Shown one piece after another: positions 33,267 to 43,320 of a DNA stretch of 64,000 nt. Under the pieces are notes generated by a model that was given only the letters and a program-made list of their open reading frames with translations, had not been told where the DNA came from and ran no database searches. The DNA comes from Persicaria tinctoria (Eukaryota > Streptophyta > Magnoliopsida > Caryophyllales > Polygonaceae), in NCBI GenBank assembly GCA_037127255.1, contig JBANSL010000018.1:10513175-10577174 (forward strand), read 5' to 3'. Both the position numbers and the translations under genes were made by a program. The number at the start of each line of letters is the position of its first letter. Within the stretch, counting starts at the first letter, position 1.

Positions 33267-33611
33267 CTTTTCTCGATTTGAATCCACTAAAGGCCCGAGA
33301 GGAGAGTGGCGTTGGAGCAACTGGCAGCTCGTAGGTGGCTGTTGAGGAGCTTTTTCGGGGTGGTGGTTTGAGTGGTGGTGCTCGGTAACGATTAGGATGG
33401 ATACCACCAGAGAAAAGACGACGGAGGAGGAGGCAGTGCGGCGACGAGCAATCGTCCTCCCTGTTTGCTGATCTGACAAGTACGGGCAAGGAGGACGAGG
33501 ACGAGGACAGTGGCGCAAGAACGAAGTGGGAGATGGCGCAGGCGTAAGCGGCGGCGGCGGCTCCTCTAGTTGGGGTACAAGTAGTCGAGAGAGTGCGGGA
33601 AGGATGTGAAG
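33267..33611 (-). other. Putative 5' exon, perhaps the LYR gene leader
   Basis: GC-rich minus-strand sequence with CT and CCG runs, ending at a clean donor (AAAAG|GTACATT, exon edge 33267). The nearest downstream gene in the same direction is the LYR gene 970 bp away. One frame reads like a target peptide (LLLRRLFSGG..), so it could instead be the first exon of another gene. The hAT element at 33612 begins at its upstream edge. Confidence 0.35.
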
Positions 33612-34025
33612 TAGGGGTGTTATTCTAGAACGAGCCGACCTATTCAAGCTTTCTTCGTTTCTTAAACAGGTCTGAGTCGAGTCGTAGTTCGTTTTTTAAA
33701 CGAGCCCGAGCAGGGCCGAGTCAATTTTTAAACAAGCTTATTTTTTTGATCAAGCTTGACTTGTTTAATAAATGAACGAGATCGAACCGATCTTTTTCGA
33801 GCTCCAAGTAGTTTTACTTGGTTATAACCTATTAACTTAACGAAAATTTTAAAATTTTCATAGAATTTAAACTATTCCAGCCTAAATCAAACGAGACGAG
33901 CTTTCAGACGAGCTTAAAATTCTGCTCAAGCTCGACTTGTTTAGGTAAATGAACGAGCTCGAGTTGAGCTTTTTCGAGCCGATCCCAAGCCGAGCTCGAG
34001 CGGTTCAATTCATATAACAGCCTTA
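33612..34025. mobile_element. hAT-like element, second copy of the GAGCCGA family
   Basis: 414 bp, starts TAGGGGTGTTATTCTAGAAC and ends TCATATAACAGCCTTA. The exact 8-bp target duplication ATGTGAAG lies at 33604-33611 and 34026-34033. Inside are GAGC/GCTC-rich stretches as in the element at 22558-23661, but no long central insert. Confidence 0.9.
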
Positions 34026-34033
34026 ATGTGAAG

Positions 34034-34167
34034 TGGTTACAAACTTATTATCAATAAGTTTGTAATTATTATAAAAAAATTAATAAAAAAAGTTAATATT
34101 TTATATAGTTTTTAACTCCTAAAAAAACGTGCTAAAAATAAAAGGTCGTGTATTCCTGGACGGAGAG
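34034..34167. mobile_element. Half of a Stowaway-like MITE
   Basis: Right half of the family at 8676-8908: central hairpin around TTATTATCAATAAGTTTG, the block TCCTAAAAAAACGTGC and the end CTGGACGGAGAG. The left half is missing; the sequence starts at the hairpin, directly after the hAT target duplication. Confidence 0.65.
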
Positions 34168-34703
34168 AATATGTCATTTGTGATTTGTCTTATTGTTCGG
34201 CTTGTTTTGTTTACTGTTTATACATTGTCATTTTTTTAGATTATCTAAAGCGAGAGGTTACAACAAGTGAATAAATGTTCAAAATCTTCAATCGAGTGGT
34301 TGCAAAAGATACACGGCAGGGAACAACAAATCCTTTCTCAACTAGTCTTTATTTTTTGTTGGGTACCATTCATCATAAGTTTCCACATAAAGTTTTTTTT
34401 GCTTATGTCACGCTCTTGGGATCTTTGATGACTTTTAATCTTATCTAATACAGTCGAGGTTGAGAATCATCCATTACAGGTTGTCTTCCAATAAATTCGA
34501 TCTTCACTTTCAAATATTGGGATTTTAATGTTTAGAATATTTTATACAATGTTGGAGGAGAGTACCTATTCCAGTTGATTGATTTTCCAACGTTTATCTA
34601 CATCTATAAAGATTTCAGCGTTGTCCTTCTCATTGATTATGCAGTTTGGTACTATGCAAATAATGAGTTTTCCCCCTTTCGTACACTCATCTTTTCAAAA
34701 CTT
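34168..34703. other. Intergenic, nothing recognised
   Basis: AT-rich DNA up to the left target duplication of the LINE. No gene seen. Confidence 0.4.
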
Positions 34704-34759
34704 TACCGTCTTTTCATTATATTTTTTTTTTTTGATACAAGGCGAGGATTTGAGGATGG

Positions 34760-35250
34760 TTAACCGCGGTTAAACCATCGCCCAAGGGCTTCCATCCGGA
34801 CGATGTCATCGATCTCAGCAGGAACCCTCTCAACGACAAAGGAAGACGTGAATCCCAAGTGAGCTAATCTGTCGGCGACCTGATTCCCTTCACGGAACGT
34901 GTGATCGATGCTGACATAAGAGAAGGATTTACAGAGGCCGAGAATGTCCGAGACCGCCATCTCCAGCTCCCAGGGACATTGCCAAAGCCCCTTCAGGACG
35001 TTGACCAACAAAAGGCAATCACCCTCCACCTCAATCCGAGAGTACCCGGTCTTCGACGCCACCTGGAGACCGAACAGAAGGCTGAGACATTCGGCCTGGG
35101 CTGCAGTAACCCCCCCCAAGACACCGGGCGCCGCAGGAGATCACTGACCCCCGATCATCTCTTATAACGAAACCTCCAGCAGCGGAACCAACACTGTTCC
35201 GGGCACCATCAAAGTTGAGTTTGATCGCACCGACGGCCGGTTTTTTCCAC
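34760..35250 (-). pseudogene. LINE RNase H domain, frameshifted
   Basis: RVT_3-type RNase H. It starts about 35250 with KLNFDGARNSVGSAAGG, shifts frame in the G-run at 35110-35117, and then reads VTAAQAECLSLLFGLQVA to the end GRWFN near 34765. All expected acidic positions appear to be kept, so the damage is the single slip plus the upstream stop. Confidence 0.8.
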
Positions 35251-35378
35251 TTTACAATTTTCGTCCTTTTCCTTGTTCTAGGTTGGTTGGAATCCTTTTT
35301 CGAGGTGATTCCTTCATCCTCACTCTCATATTCCTTAGCTTTCTTCCAATTTACCCTATATTGTTTAATGTATTCTAT

Positions 35379-38300
35379 TCATTCTTGCAGATTTCTAGTG
35401 TCGTTGTCGAAAAGGGTTTTATTTCTCATACTCCATATACCCCAAAGGGAAAAAGCAAGGATCGATTTCTGGTTTGTCGAAAGGTTTTCAAAGATGTTTG
35501 TTATAATGTCCTTGTATCGTTTATCTGTTTTATCTATGTTTCTGATAGTTTGTTCAATCCCTCTATCCAAACTACCTATGAAGGATAGCGAAATACTACA
35601 TTCGGTAAATAGATGGGTAGCATCTTCCCCGTTATAATTACAGAACGGACATTCCAGGGGAACATGAACACCTTTGCTTTGTAGTCTAACTTTTGTTGGG
35701 GTCCCATTGAGGAGATTTTTCCATAGAAAGTTTTTTATTTTAGGCGGACAGTCTATTTTCCAAATCCAGTCTAATGGGTCCGCGTTGGATTTGTTGTTCC
35801 TTGTAATGTGATCAACTGCACTGGCTGTAGAAAACCAACCGTTTCTGCTAGGCATCCAATACAGTCGTTCTTCTATATCATTTATCAGAATGTGAACATC
35901 AAGAATTTTTTGAACTATGTCTAGTGGTAGAGCTTCTTTCAGCCTTTCTATATTCCATGTTTTGTCTGGCTTAATGTATTTGTCTATCGTTTCTTGTTCA
36001 TCCAGCTGGCCAAGCAGGCTTACCCTTCCTAGCTCAGTGTCAGGTAGCCACTTGTCCTTCCAAAATCTAATTGTTTTCCCATTTCCAACCTGCCAGATTA
36101 GGGCAGAGCAGAAATCCTGTTTTAATTCCATCAGTTTTGTCCATTGCCAGGAGGTGTTCTTTTTCTTTTTGTAGTTCCAGATGTTCTCATTATGAAGATA
36201 TTTTTCCCTCACAACTCTCACCCATTCATTGGTTGGTTCCGCAAGAATCTTCCACAATAGCTTCATTTGGAGCGCTTTGTTCATGTCTTTGGCTTTTCTT
36301 AGTCCTAGGCCCCCCTCTCTCTTTGGTCGACAGACTTTCTCCCATGCGATGAGAGGTTTGTGTTTAGCATCCTTGTTACAGAAGAAACATCTGTTTATCT
36401 TGTCCAGATCATTGTGGATACTAGCCGGGAGCATAAAGTTTTGCATAATATAACTTGGTTTCGCCTCTAGATTTGATTTCACAAGAATGGCTCGACCCTG
36501 TTGGGTTAGTTCATTAGCTTTCCACTTTGTTAATTGTTTTCTTGATTTTCCCAGGATTTCTTCAAATGTGTTTTTGTTTACTCTGCCATTGATGATTGGG
36601 CAGCCAAGATATTTTTCTAAGGTGGTTTGGGCAGTTATTTGGAGACACGTTTGAATGCGGATCTTTTGGTCATCGGTAATTCCTTTTGTCGTTTGGAATG
36701 CTGACTTTTGAAAATTTACTTTTTGTCCGGATATTTCACAGTATTCATCAAGTATAGTTTTAACCGTTTGACAAGCTTCTGTGGTTGCTTTTGCAAAGAT
36801 CATAATGTCGTCTGCGAAGGAAAGAAAAGGAATGGACGGTCCATTCCTAGAAAACTTGAACCCAATGGTGTTCAAGGAGTGGTCGCTTTGTTTTTGAAGT
36901 TTCCGCGCAAGAATCTCCGCGCCTAAGATGAAGAGATAGGGTGAAATAGGGTCTCCTTGCCTGAGTCCCCTTTGGGGTCGGAAAGTTTCAGTTGGTTCAT
37001 CATTTACTAGGACTGAGAAAGACACTGTTTCAATGCACTCTTTAATCCAGTCGCAAAACTTCCTACAAAATCCGAATTTTGTCATTACAGAGATCAAGAA
37101 ATTCCAGTTCATTCTGTCGTATGCCTTTTCCATATCAAGCTTGATAGCAACCCATCCATTTTTTCCTTTCCTCCCACGAAAGGAATGGAAGATCTCATGT
37201 GCAATCAGGACATTATCCTGAATAGCTCTATCAGAAATGAAAGCGCCTTGTAGCGGATGAATAATTTTTCCTAGCACTGGTTTTAATCTGTTCGCTAGAA
37301 TTTTTGCAATGGCCTTGTATATCGTCGAACACAGGCTAATTGGTCTATAGTTATTCGTTGTTCTTGGGTTATCACATTTTGGGATTAGGGAGATAAATGT
37401 TTGGTTTATCTGTTTCAGCATCCTACCGGAGTGGAAGAACCCCTTAATGGCTTTCGTAACTGAGGGGCCCACAATATCCCAATAGTGCTGGTAAAACTCT
37501 GCTGTCATACTGTCCGGACCGGGAGATTTGTCCTTTCCGATAGAGAAGAAAGCCTTTTTAACTTCCTGATTTGTAATCGGTCTAGTGAGGTATTCATTTT
37601 CTTCATTGGTGATTTCAGCGTCTATTAAATTAAGATACTCATCTAGAAGTCGATAGTTAATCCTTTCTTCTTGGAATCTTTTTTCATACTCTGTTTTGAA
37701 CTCTTTTCTAATGTTTTCTTCCCCAATCACGACGGTGCCTTCTTGGGAAATGATCTCTCTGATAATTTTCCTATTCCTTCGTCCTGTAGCGACCTTATGG
37801 TGGTACCCAGAGTTTGTGTCGGATAGTTTTAAATGTTTTGTTTTTGCCTTTTGTCTCCAAAACACATTGTGGTATTGTAATATTTTGTTCTTCTTGTTTA
37901 TCAGTCGTATCTGTCTTTGACTGTTAGAGGTTTGCTGGGCTTGGCAATTGCTTTTCTGGAGAGTAGAGAGTTTTTCTTCAATGTCCTTAAGTTGTCTAAA
38001 AATATTTCCAAATGTCGTTTTGTTCCATTCTTTAGTTAATCTTTTAAGTAGTTGGGTCTTTTTTGTAACTTGGAACATGTGAGAACCAGTACAATGCAGT
38101 CTCCATGCTTGGCTGACTATACTTCTATAATCTTTCCTATGTATCCACATTTTCTCAAACTTAAATGGTCTTGCCTTTTTCGTCCTTGTTGAATTGAGTT
38201 CAATCGATATTGGGCAATGATCCGAAGAGGAGAAAGCATAGTTTCTTGTTGCAATGTTAGGGAACCATTGAAGAATTGGGTCCTGAACTAGGGTCCTATC

Positions 38301-38405
38301 CAGTTTTTCATAGATGTTATTTATGTCAGTTCTATTTTTCCTCCACGTGAATCCATTCCCTATTGTGGGGATATCCATTAGATTACAAAGGTTCTTGAAT
38401 GTCAA
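35379..38405 (-). pseudogene. LINE ORF2: endonuclease tail, reverse transcriptase, zf-RVT
   Basis: About 1,008 codons open. The N-terminal methionine is only the first one in the truncated frame, not a real start; full ORF2 proteins of this type have an entire endonuclease domain before it. The RT core contains the motifs RPISLCSTIYK, LQGAFISDRAIQDN, LRQGDPISPYLF and FADD in the normal order. After the TGA the same frame continues for about 90 codons into RNase H, which shows the stop is a lesion and not the natural end. Confidence 0.9.
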
Positions 38406-38489
38406 GAGTCTTGTAAATACCGTCTTTTCATTATATACTTGTTACATTAAACCGCCTATGTATTTAATTTTTCTTTTCCATTAGTTTTA

Positions 38490-38632
38490 GGGTGTTATAT
38501 ACACCACAAATCAAAGGTAAAAAATGCACGTCCTTAAGGACGTACAAGCCTTATGACTAATTAACATTTAAAAAAATAATTAACCCCTTTTAATCATGCA
38601 CGTCACGTGCATGATTTGGAGTGTATATAGCG
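38490..38632. mobile_element. Short MITE related to the PMD-carrying MULE at 51.7-57.7 kb
   Basis: 143 bp, left end GGGTGTTATATACACCACAA, right end inverted TGGAGTGTATATAGC. Inside are GCACGTCCTTAAGGACGT and the palindrome CATGCACGTCACGTGCATG. The ends and the palindromic units match those of the ~6-kb element, so it looks like an internally deleted relative. Confidence 0.6.
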
Positions 38633-39928
38633 AAATTGTAGTTTTATCCACTGTCATCATATTTGACTTGAGGCACAAATTAAAGAACTGTGGAAAATTT
38701 ACAAATTCCGACTGAATTAATTTATAAAAGAGAAAAGAAAAGTGTTTAGGCAATTTAGGTCTATTATGTACTCTGTTAAGAGTATGATTACGTTGCTGTG
38801 CACTTCATAGGAAAGTTCATAGCTAGACAAAAGAATGGAATTGCTGTGTCATTTTGGGTTGCCTACTTGTTTTTTTTTTAATCTTAGTCCAGTTCGTTTG
38901 ACTCAATCTATATGTAAATATGTGAATGAAACGACTCAATCTATATGTGAATGAAATTTCAATGGTATATAGCTAGTTTGTACTCTACTAATAATCTTCT
39001 TTGTCCTATTCCCATTTCGCTGCCCCTTGCCCCATCTGCACATCCCATATGATGTGAAAACCCGATTCAAGGTTAACAGACATTGCTGGATATCAAAAGC
39101 TTATGAATCCATAAACCACCTACCTTGTCCAGAAGAAGCCCTAATCCCTAATACAAGATCAGAAATCTGTTATATAAAATACACATGCCCAGACAACAAA
39201 TTTGGACAATCCTCGTTTACCAATTGATAAAAGAGGAGTGAAAAAAAACCCTTCAGGTGGGATAAGCTTATGGCTTGTCCTTTCAGCAAGAAAAGCAGCC
39301 AGGAGTTTCCAAGGTGTTCATGAAATCCGACTTCCATTTCATCCTTAACCAGAAGCAAAAGCTACCAATTGATCCATCTTCTAGTCATCTGCTCCTCCTT
39401 GTGCTAAAAAAGACCCTTATCTGATACCTTTCAAGAAGTGCACAAAAAGGTGAAGTAGCATTCAAATACAGATCGCCAGATCCTGATCAGGAAGCATTTT
39501 TGAAGTATGCGCTGCGAACTGTCTGTTGGTGTAAGGGATGATGCTCTCGTTCCAATCAGGCACTTGAAGAATAACTATAGGGCCAAAAAGCACCTTCCTT
39601 TGTTCATATTATCGAACCTGCAAGCTTCACTGCTAGGAAAAACAAGTATGACAGTGTATAAACTGGAGGGATGCCGGAGAAACTGAAATCACATTTCCAG
39701 CTGGCAACATTTTCCCATTACATAAACCAAAAGACTTTCAAACCCATGATCACCCTAGAGGAGAAACACAAACAACTACCAAGCATAATAACACAAATAG
39801 GAACAAGCTAACTTCGTTTCATTATTCACTTATTAAGAAATCTAGCATAAAAGCAGATGTGACAACTATACCTTCACATTTCATCTACAGATTCATAGAA
39901 TCATTCACAACAACAAGTAGCCTACAGT
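38633..39928. other. Intergenic and PP2-A10 3' flank
   Basis: No gene recognised; the part near 39928 should be the 3' UTR of the minus-strand gene. Confidence 0.4.
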
Positions 39929-41185
39929 TTATGCAGCCAACAATGGCCTTGTTCCACCCATGACATGTAAATATAGAGCAAGACATAAGGTAACAATAAC
40001 AGAAGACTTGGCACTAAAATACCTAACCACCTCCAGACCTCTGTCTACAACTTGATCGCGGACAACATTGACACTTCTTCTTAATCCATCAAATAACTTC
40101 CATAACAAGAAATTCACAATTGATCTTACAGTTTCAAAAGTCACTCTCCCTGTCATATCAAGAATAAATCTCCTGTTACTTGGAACCGCCAATGTGGAGG
40201 ATATCGAATCAATCCATCCAGAACTCTGCATTTTATCAACCACCGGTCTACTTGTCAAATTAGCTGCATCTCCCTTTTGATCCAGATACTCATCTTGGTT
40301 TGAGTACGTGCACTGACTTTTGCCATTACCATAAGAACTAGGCATGGGATCAGTCTTGGGCTTCGTCAGCACTTGGTGTGAAGTCTTCACAAGAGTTTCC
40401 ATGGCTCCATTACAAACTAACACCAACATGTCTCTAACTCTGCTTTCGTGCTTCGGATTGGTAAGACCCGCGAAGAGCTCATCATATACATTAACATCCA
40501 ATGTTTTATCAAGATAAGCAGCCACTGATGTTCTCACAAATACCTGTATACAGTTAGACATGGCATCCTTAACCTTGTCACTGCAGATCACATCCACCCA
40601 TCCTGAATCACCTGAATCACTCCCCCTTCTACTTCTCAGATCACCTACTCCAACCTGTTCGCGGCTAGCATAGAATCCCAGCACCAGATTCCTTGCAAAG
40701 CTACCAGCAATTACTGAAACGAATCCACTTCCAGCAGTCGACAGAACCCTATCCATCACCCGATCCGTGATGCTCGCGCCACCATCGGATCCATTCTCAT
40801 TCCTGCTCTCAGACCGGTACCCTCTTAACACGCCAATGGTGAGAGCCTCAGAAACTCTAGCTACCGATAGGTAAAACTGATCCGACTGAGCGATCTTGGA
40901 AATCTGCTTCAAACTGTTAGGGATTTCGTCAGAATCCGAGCTCAGAAACTCCTTCAAGTCCCTGGACACGACACCGATGGTCTCCGCAGAGTCCGAAACC
41001 ATCTCGAGCACAGAAAACAAGGCTCGAATCAACCTGATAAGCCTCTTCCTTTTCCTGGCGACGGACGGCAAGTGGTAAACTCTGTAGGCGCCATAGACCG
41101 AACCGCCGAACAGAGCGAACAACAAAAGCCATTTTTTCCTCTTCTTTGACAAGCTTCTATCTCCGATCAGCAATTGAAGATCCAT
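39929..41185 (-). CDS. PP2-A10: PHLOEM PROTEIN 2-LIKE A10-like protein, 418 aa
   Basis: Single-exon gene. The start is the ATG at 41185 (MDLQLLIGD); an upstream TTG in frame is not used. Features in order: a basic stretch, a hydrophobic segment ([19 protein letters not shown], about 17-35), the signature [14 protein letters not shown], a long helical region with [18 protein letters not shown] and [35 protein letters not shown], and a C-terminal hydrophobic segment ending TRPLLAA. These blocks match Arabidopsis At1g10150/At1g10155, annotated PP2-A10. Its function is not established; despite the name I see no classical PP2 lectin domain. The two hydrophobic segments suggest a membrane association. 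Confidence 0.82.
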   Translation of the reverse strand: MDLQLLIGDRSLSKKRKKWLLLFALFGGSVYGAYRVYHLPSVARKRKRLIRLIRALFSVLEMVSDSAETIGVVSRDLKEFLSSDSDEIPNSLKQISKIAQSDQFYLSVARVSEALTIGVLRGYRSESRNENGSDGGASITDRVMDRVLSTAGSGFVSVIAGSFARNLVLGFYASREQVGVGDLRSRRGSDSGDSGWVDVICSDKVKDAMSNCIQVFVRTSVAAYLDKTLDVNVYDELFAGLTNPKHESRVRDMLVLVCNGAMETLVKTSHQVLTKPKTDPMPSSYGNGKSQCTYSNQDEYLDQKGDAANLTSRPVVDKMQSSGWIDSISSTLAVPSNRRFILDMTGRVTFETVRSIVNFLLWKLFDGLRRSVNVVRDQVVDRGLEVVRYFSAKSSVIVTLCLALYLHVMGGTRPLLAA

Positions 41186-41559
41186 GGACAAAAATATATT
41201 GACCTAATTACGAGATTGCGTGTGTGCGATTCGAGAACCCTAGGGTTTCGTGATTCGGGTGCGAAGCTAGATAACGGAAAATCTACGTGGGATTATCAAC
41301 AGAAAGCGTTGGAAGAACGAACCTGAGAGACAGGCTATATAATAAGGAATTGCGCGGGGTTGACCATTGACCTCCCCGAAAGGGGGAGGGGGGAGAGAGA
41401 GCTGATAGATGCGTCAGCCGTCAGGGAGATGGAGAGATGGGGCGAAGGAAGACGATGGCAACTCTCCAATAATTTCTCCATTTTTTTCATTTTCTATTTT
41501 TTCTAAAAAGAAATTTCTCCATTGTTGACTGGGGGTTTTGCTCTTTTGGGTTGCCTTTT
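41186..41559. promoter_or_regulatory. Upstream region of the PP2-A10-like gene
   Basis: Contains CTCTCTC-type and GAGAGAGAG stretches around 41390-41410 and presumably the 5' UTR. No TATA box was identified with confidence. Confidence 0.3.
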
Positions 41560-41567
41560 CTTTTTAC

Positions 41568-41985
41568 TAGAGCCGGGGAAATCCGACCCGAACCTGAAAA
41601 TTCAACTCGGTCGACTCGAAATCGATGGTTCTGAACACCAACCTAACCCGTCTATTTTGGACCCAAAATTCCAATGAACCGAACTCAATTCAACAGAAAC
41701 CCATTAAGACTCGAACTCGTTATAACCGAAACCCGAAATAACCCGAACTTTAAGATACAATCTAGTAAAAAAATTTAAATGAATATTGAAATAATGAAAA
41801 CTTGAGACAATTCAAACACGAAATAAGTAAAACCCGAGACAAACGAAACCCGAATAACCGAAACCTGATATAACCGAAACCCGAACTCGACCCAACCGAT
41901 TGACCAAATTATTAGACAATACATTATACATTACCCGAAACCCGACTAACCGAACCCGACCCGACCCGATCGATTGCCACCTCTA
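41568..41985. mobile_element. hAT-like element, ACCCGAA family
   Basis: 418 bp, TAGAGCCGGGGAAATCCGAC at the left and CGATTGCCACCTCTA at the right. An exact 8-bp target duplication, CTTTTTAC, is at 41560-41567 and 41986-41993. The interior is a low-complexity mix of CCGAA, CCCGA and AACCC units. No coding capacity. Confidence 0.85.
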
Positions 41986-42009
41986 CTTTTTACTTAGGGC
42001 ATTGTGGGT

Positions 42010-42140
42010 GGAATTGTTATTCGAGTCGAACAACTTGAGTGTTGCAGGTTTATATTCGGTTCGTTTAAAAACGAGTTGAGCTTGTGACGGGTCTAAACAT
42101 GATCATACTCGGCTCGTTTAGGAAATGAACTAGCTCGACC
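42010..42140. repeat. Decayed GAGCCGA-family hAT remnant
   Basis: Contains GAGTCGAACAACTTGAG, TTCGTTTAAAAACGAGTTGAG and ACTCGGCTCGTTTAGG, the subterminal style of the elements at 22558 and 33612. Termini and target duplication are lost. Confidence 0.5.
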
Positions 42141-43320
42141 TAAGTATCTTTTGAGTTTTAAGCAACCTATTTACTCATAACATAGTAACTTAAAAGGAAA
42201 ATACCGAACACCCTGAAAATTTAGCTTAGAATATAAGTTAGAAAATTTTTTAAAGAATACTTCGTATTATATCAAGTTTTTCCTTTCCAAGTTCAAACAC
42301 CTTGAAAATTCGGTAAGGATAATTAAAGATGATTATAAAACCTAAGAGAAAAAGTTGATTCACGTGTCGATTCGTTTACACTCAACTATAATGCTTTTTT
42401 TTTAGTCAAGGAATGTAGAAACAAAAGTTTCAAAATCAGTATACTGTATAAAGTGAACGAACAAAGTGCAACTTTCTGCAGAGTCCAGGAAAATGAGCGA
42501 CTTTAGAACTGGCATGTCAAAGCTTTTCTGTTAGTTATACCAACCCTTGGAGTCTTAAACTAAAGATGATACAGAGTAGTTATGAGATTGATCCGAATCG
42601 AAATTTACTCCATTTCATGGTAGGTACATACAACAACAACATCAGTATATTATCCTGCATGAAGGGGTCAAAGTGTATGCATCCATTCTCGACTTGTTTA
42701 GAAGTTGAGACGAGATAGAAAAAGGGGAAAGAAGATAAAAGAGGGACAGATAACAACAGAAACTCGCGCAAACTCACACGAAGCTTCCTCCTCGAGAATG
42801 GATAACAATAGAAAAACTCATAGGAACGGACACAGCAATGAAATTTGCACCAGAACAGACAGTGAAGCCAAAAGGGGAGGGTTATGTGCAGTTTCACAAC
42901 CTTTCAAGTTTCAATTCATGTAGACTTTTACAACAGATAACTTCAAGGCCACCATAATCAAATCTATGAGTAAAAAATAGCATCATCTTATCTATATGAT
43001 TATTTTCTTTCCACAAAAATGCCATTTGACAGTTGGCAAAAAGGGAATCACACTTTCATCAACCTGGTAATATGGACAGCTTCAAGACGAAAGCAGACCC
43101 AGACGAACGAGGGTAACTTCCTGGAAGGTGGCAGTTTTGTCAATGCTCAAAACAAGAGAGCATACAGACGACATATATTACAACTTACAAGACATGTGCC
43201 CTCCAGGGCAGCTCGGGAAGTTTCGTAAGCCAGAGAGCGTAAGCAATAAGTTGGTTTGGGTATGCCACTGAAACTTGTTTTTCCATGATTCAAGTGAAGC
43301 TTCTCACTTGCACAACCATC
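42141..43320. other. Intergenic and BSD-gene 3' flank
   Basis: No gene recognised. The 3' UTR of the BSD gene is expected in the right half. Confidence 0.4.

Larger units (their letters stand above)
34704..38436 (-). mobile_element. 5'-truncated L1-type LINE with 19-bp target duplications
   Basis: The 19-bp word TACCGTCTTTTCATTATAT occurs at 34704-34722 and 38418-38436. Between them is a minus-strand element ending in a poly(A) (the T-run at 34723-34733). The main frame, 35379-38405, holds the last part of the endonuclease (SSSDHCPISIE), a reverse transcriptase with the FADD catalytic box (LSFADDIMIFA) and a zf-RVT domain (C..C..H..C around CPFCNYNGEDATHLFTEC). A TGA at 35379 and a slip in an 8-G run (35110-35117) separate it from the RNase H domain, whose acidic residues remain visible (NFDGA, AQAECL, EVEGD, VADRLAH). 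The endonuclease N-terminus and ORF1 are missing by 5' truncation. It is a recent insertion with few lesions. Confidence 0.93.

Noticed and set aside
33249..33647. A 132-codon Pro/Ser/His-rich frame near the LYR leader
   Set aside because: It runs into the hAT element and has no recognised domain; better explained as a GC-rich leader.
41186..41191. A two-codon N-terminal extension of the PP2-A10-like protein
   Set aside because: It would start at TTG; the ATG at 41185 matches the family start MDLQL.
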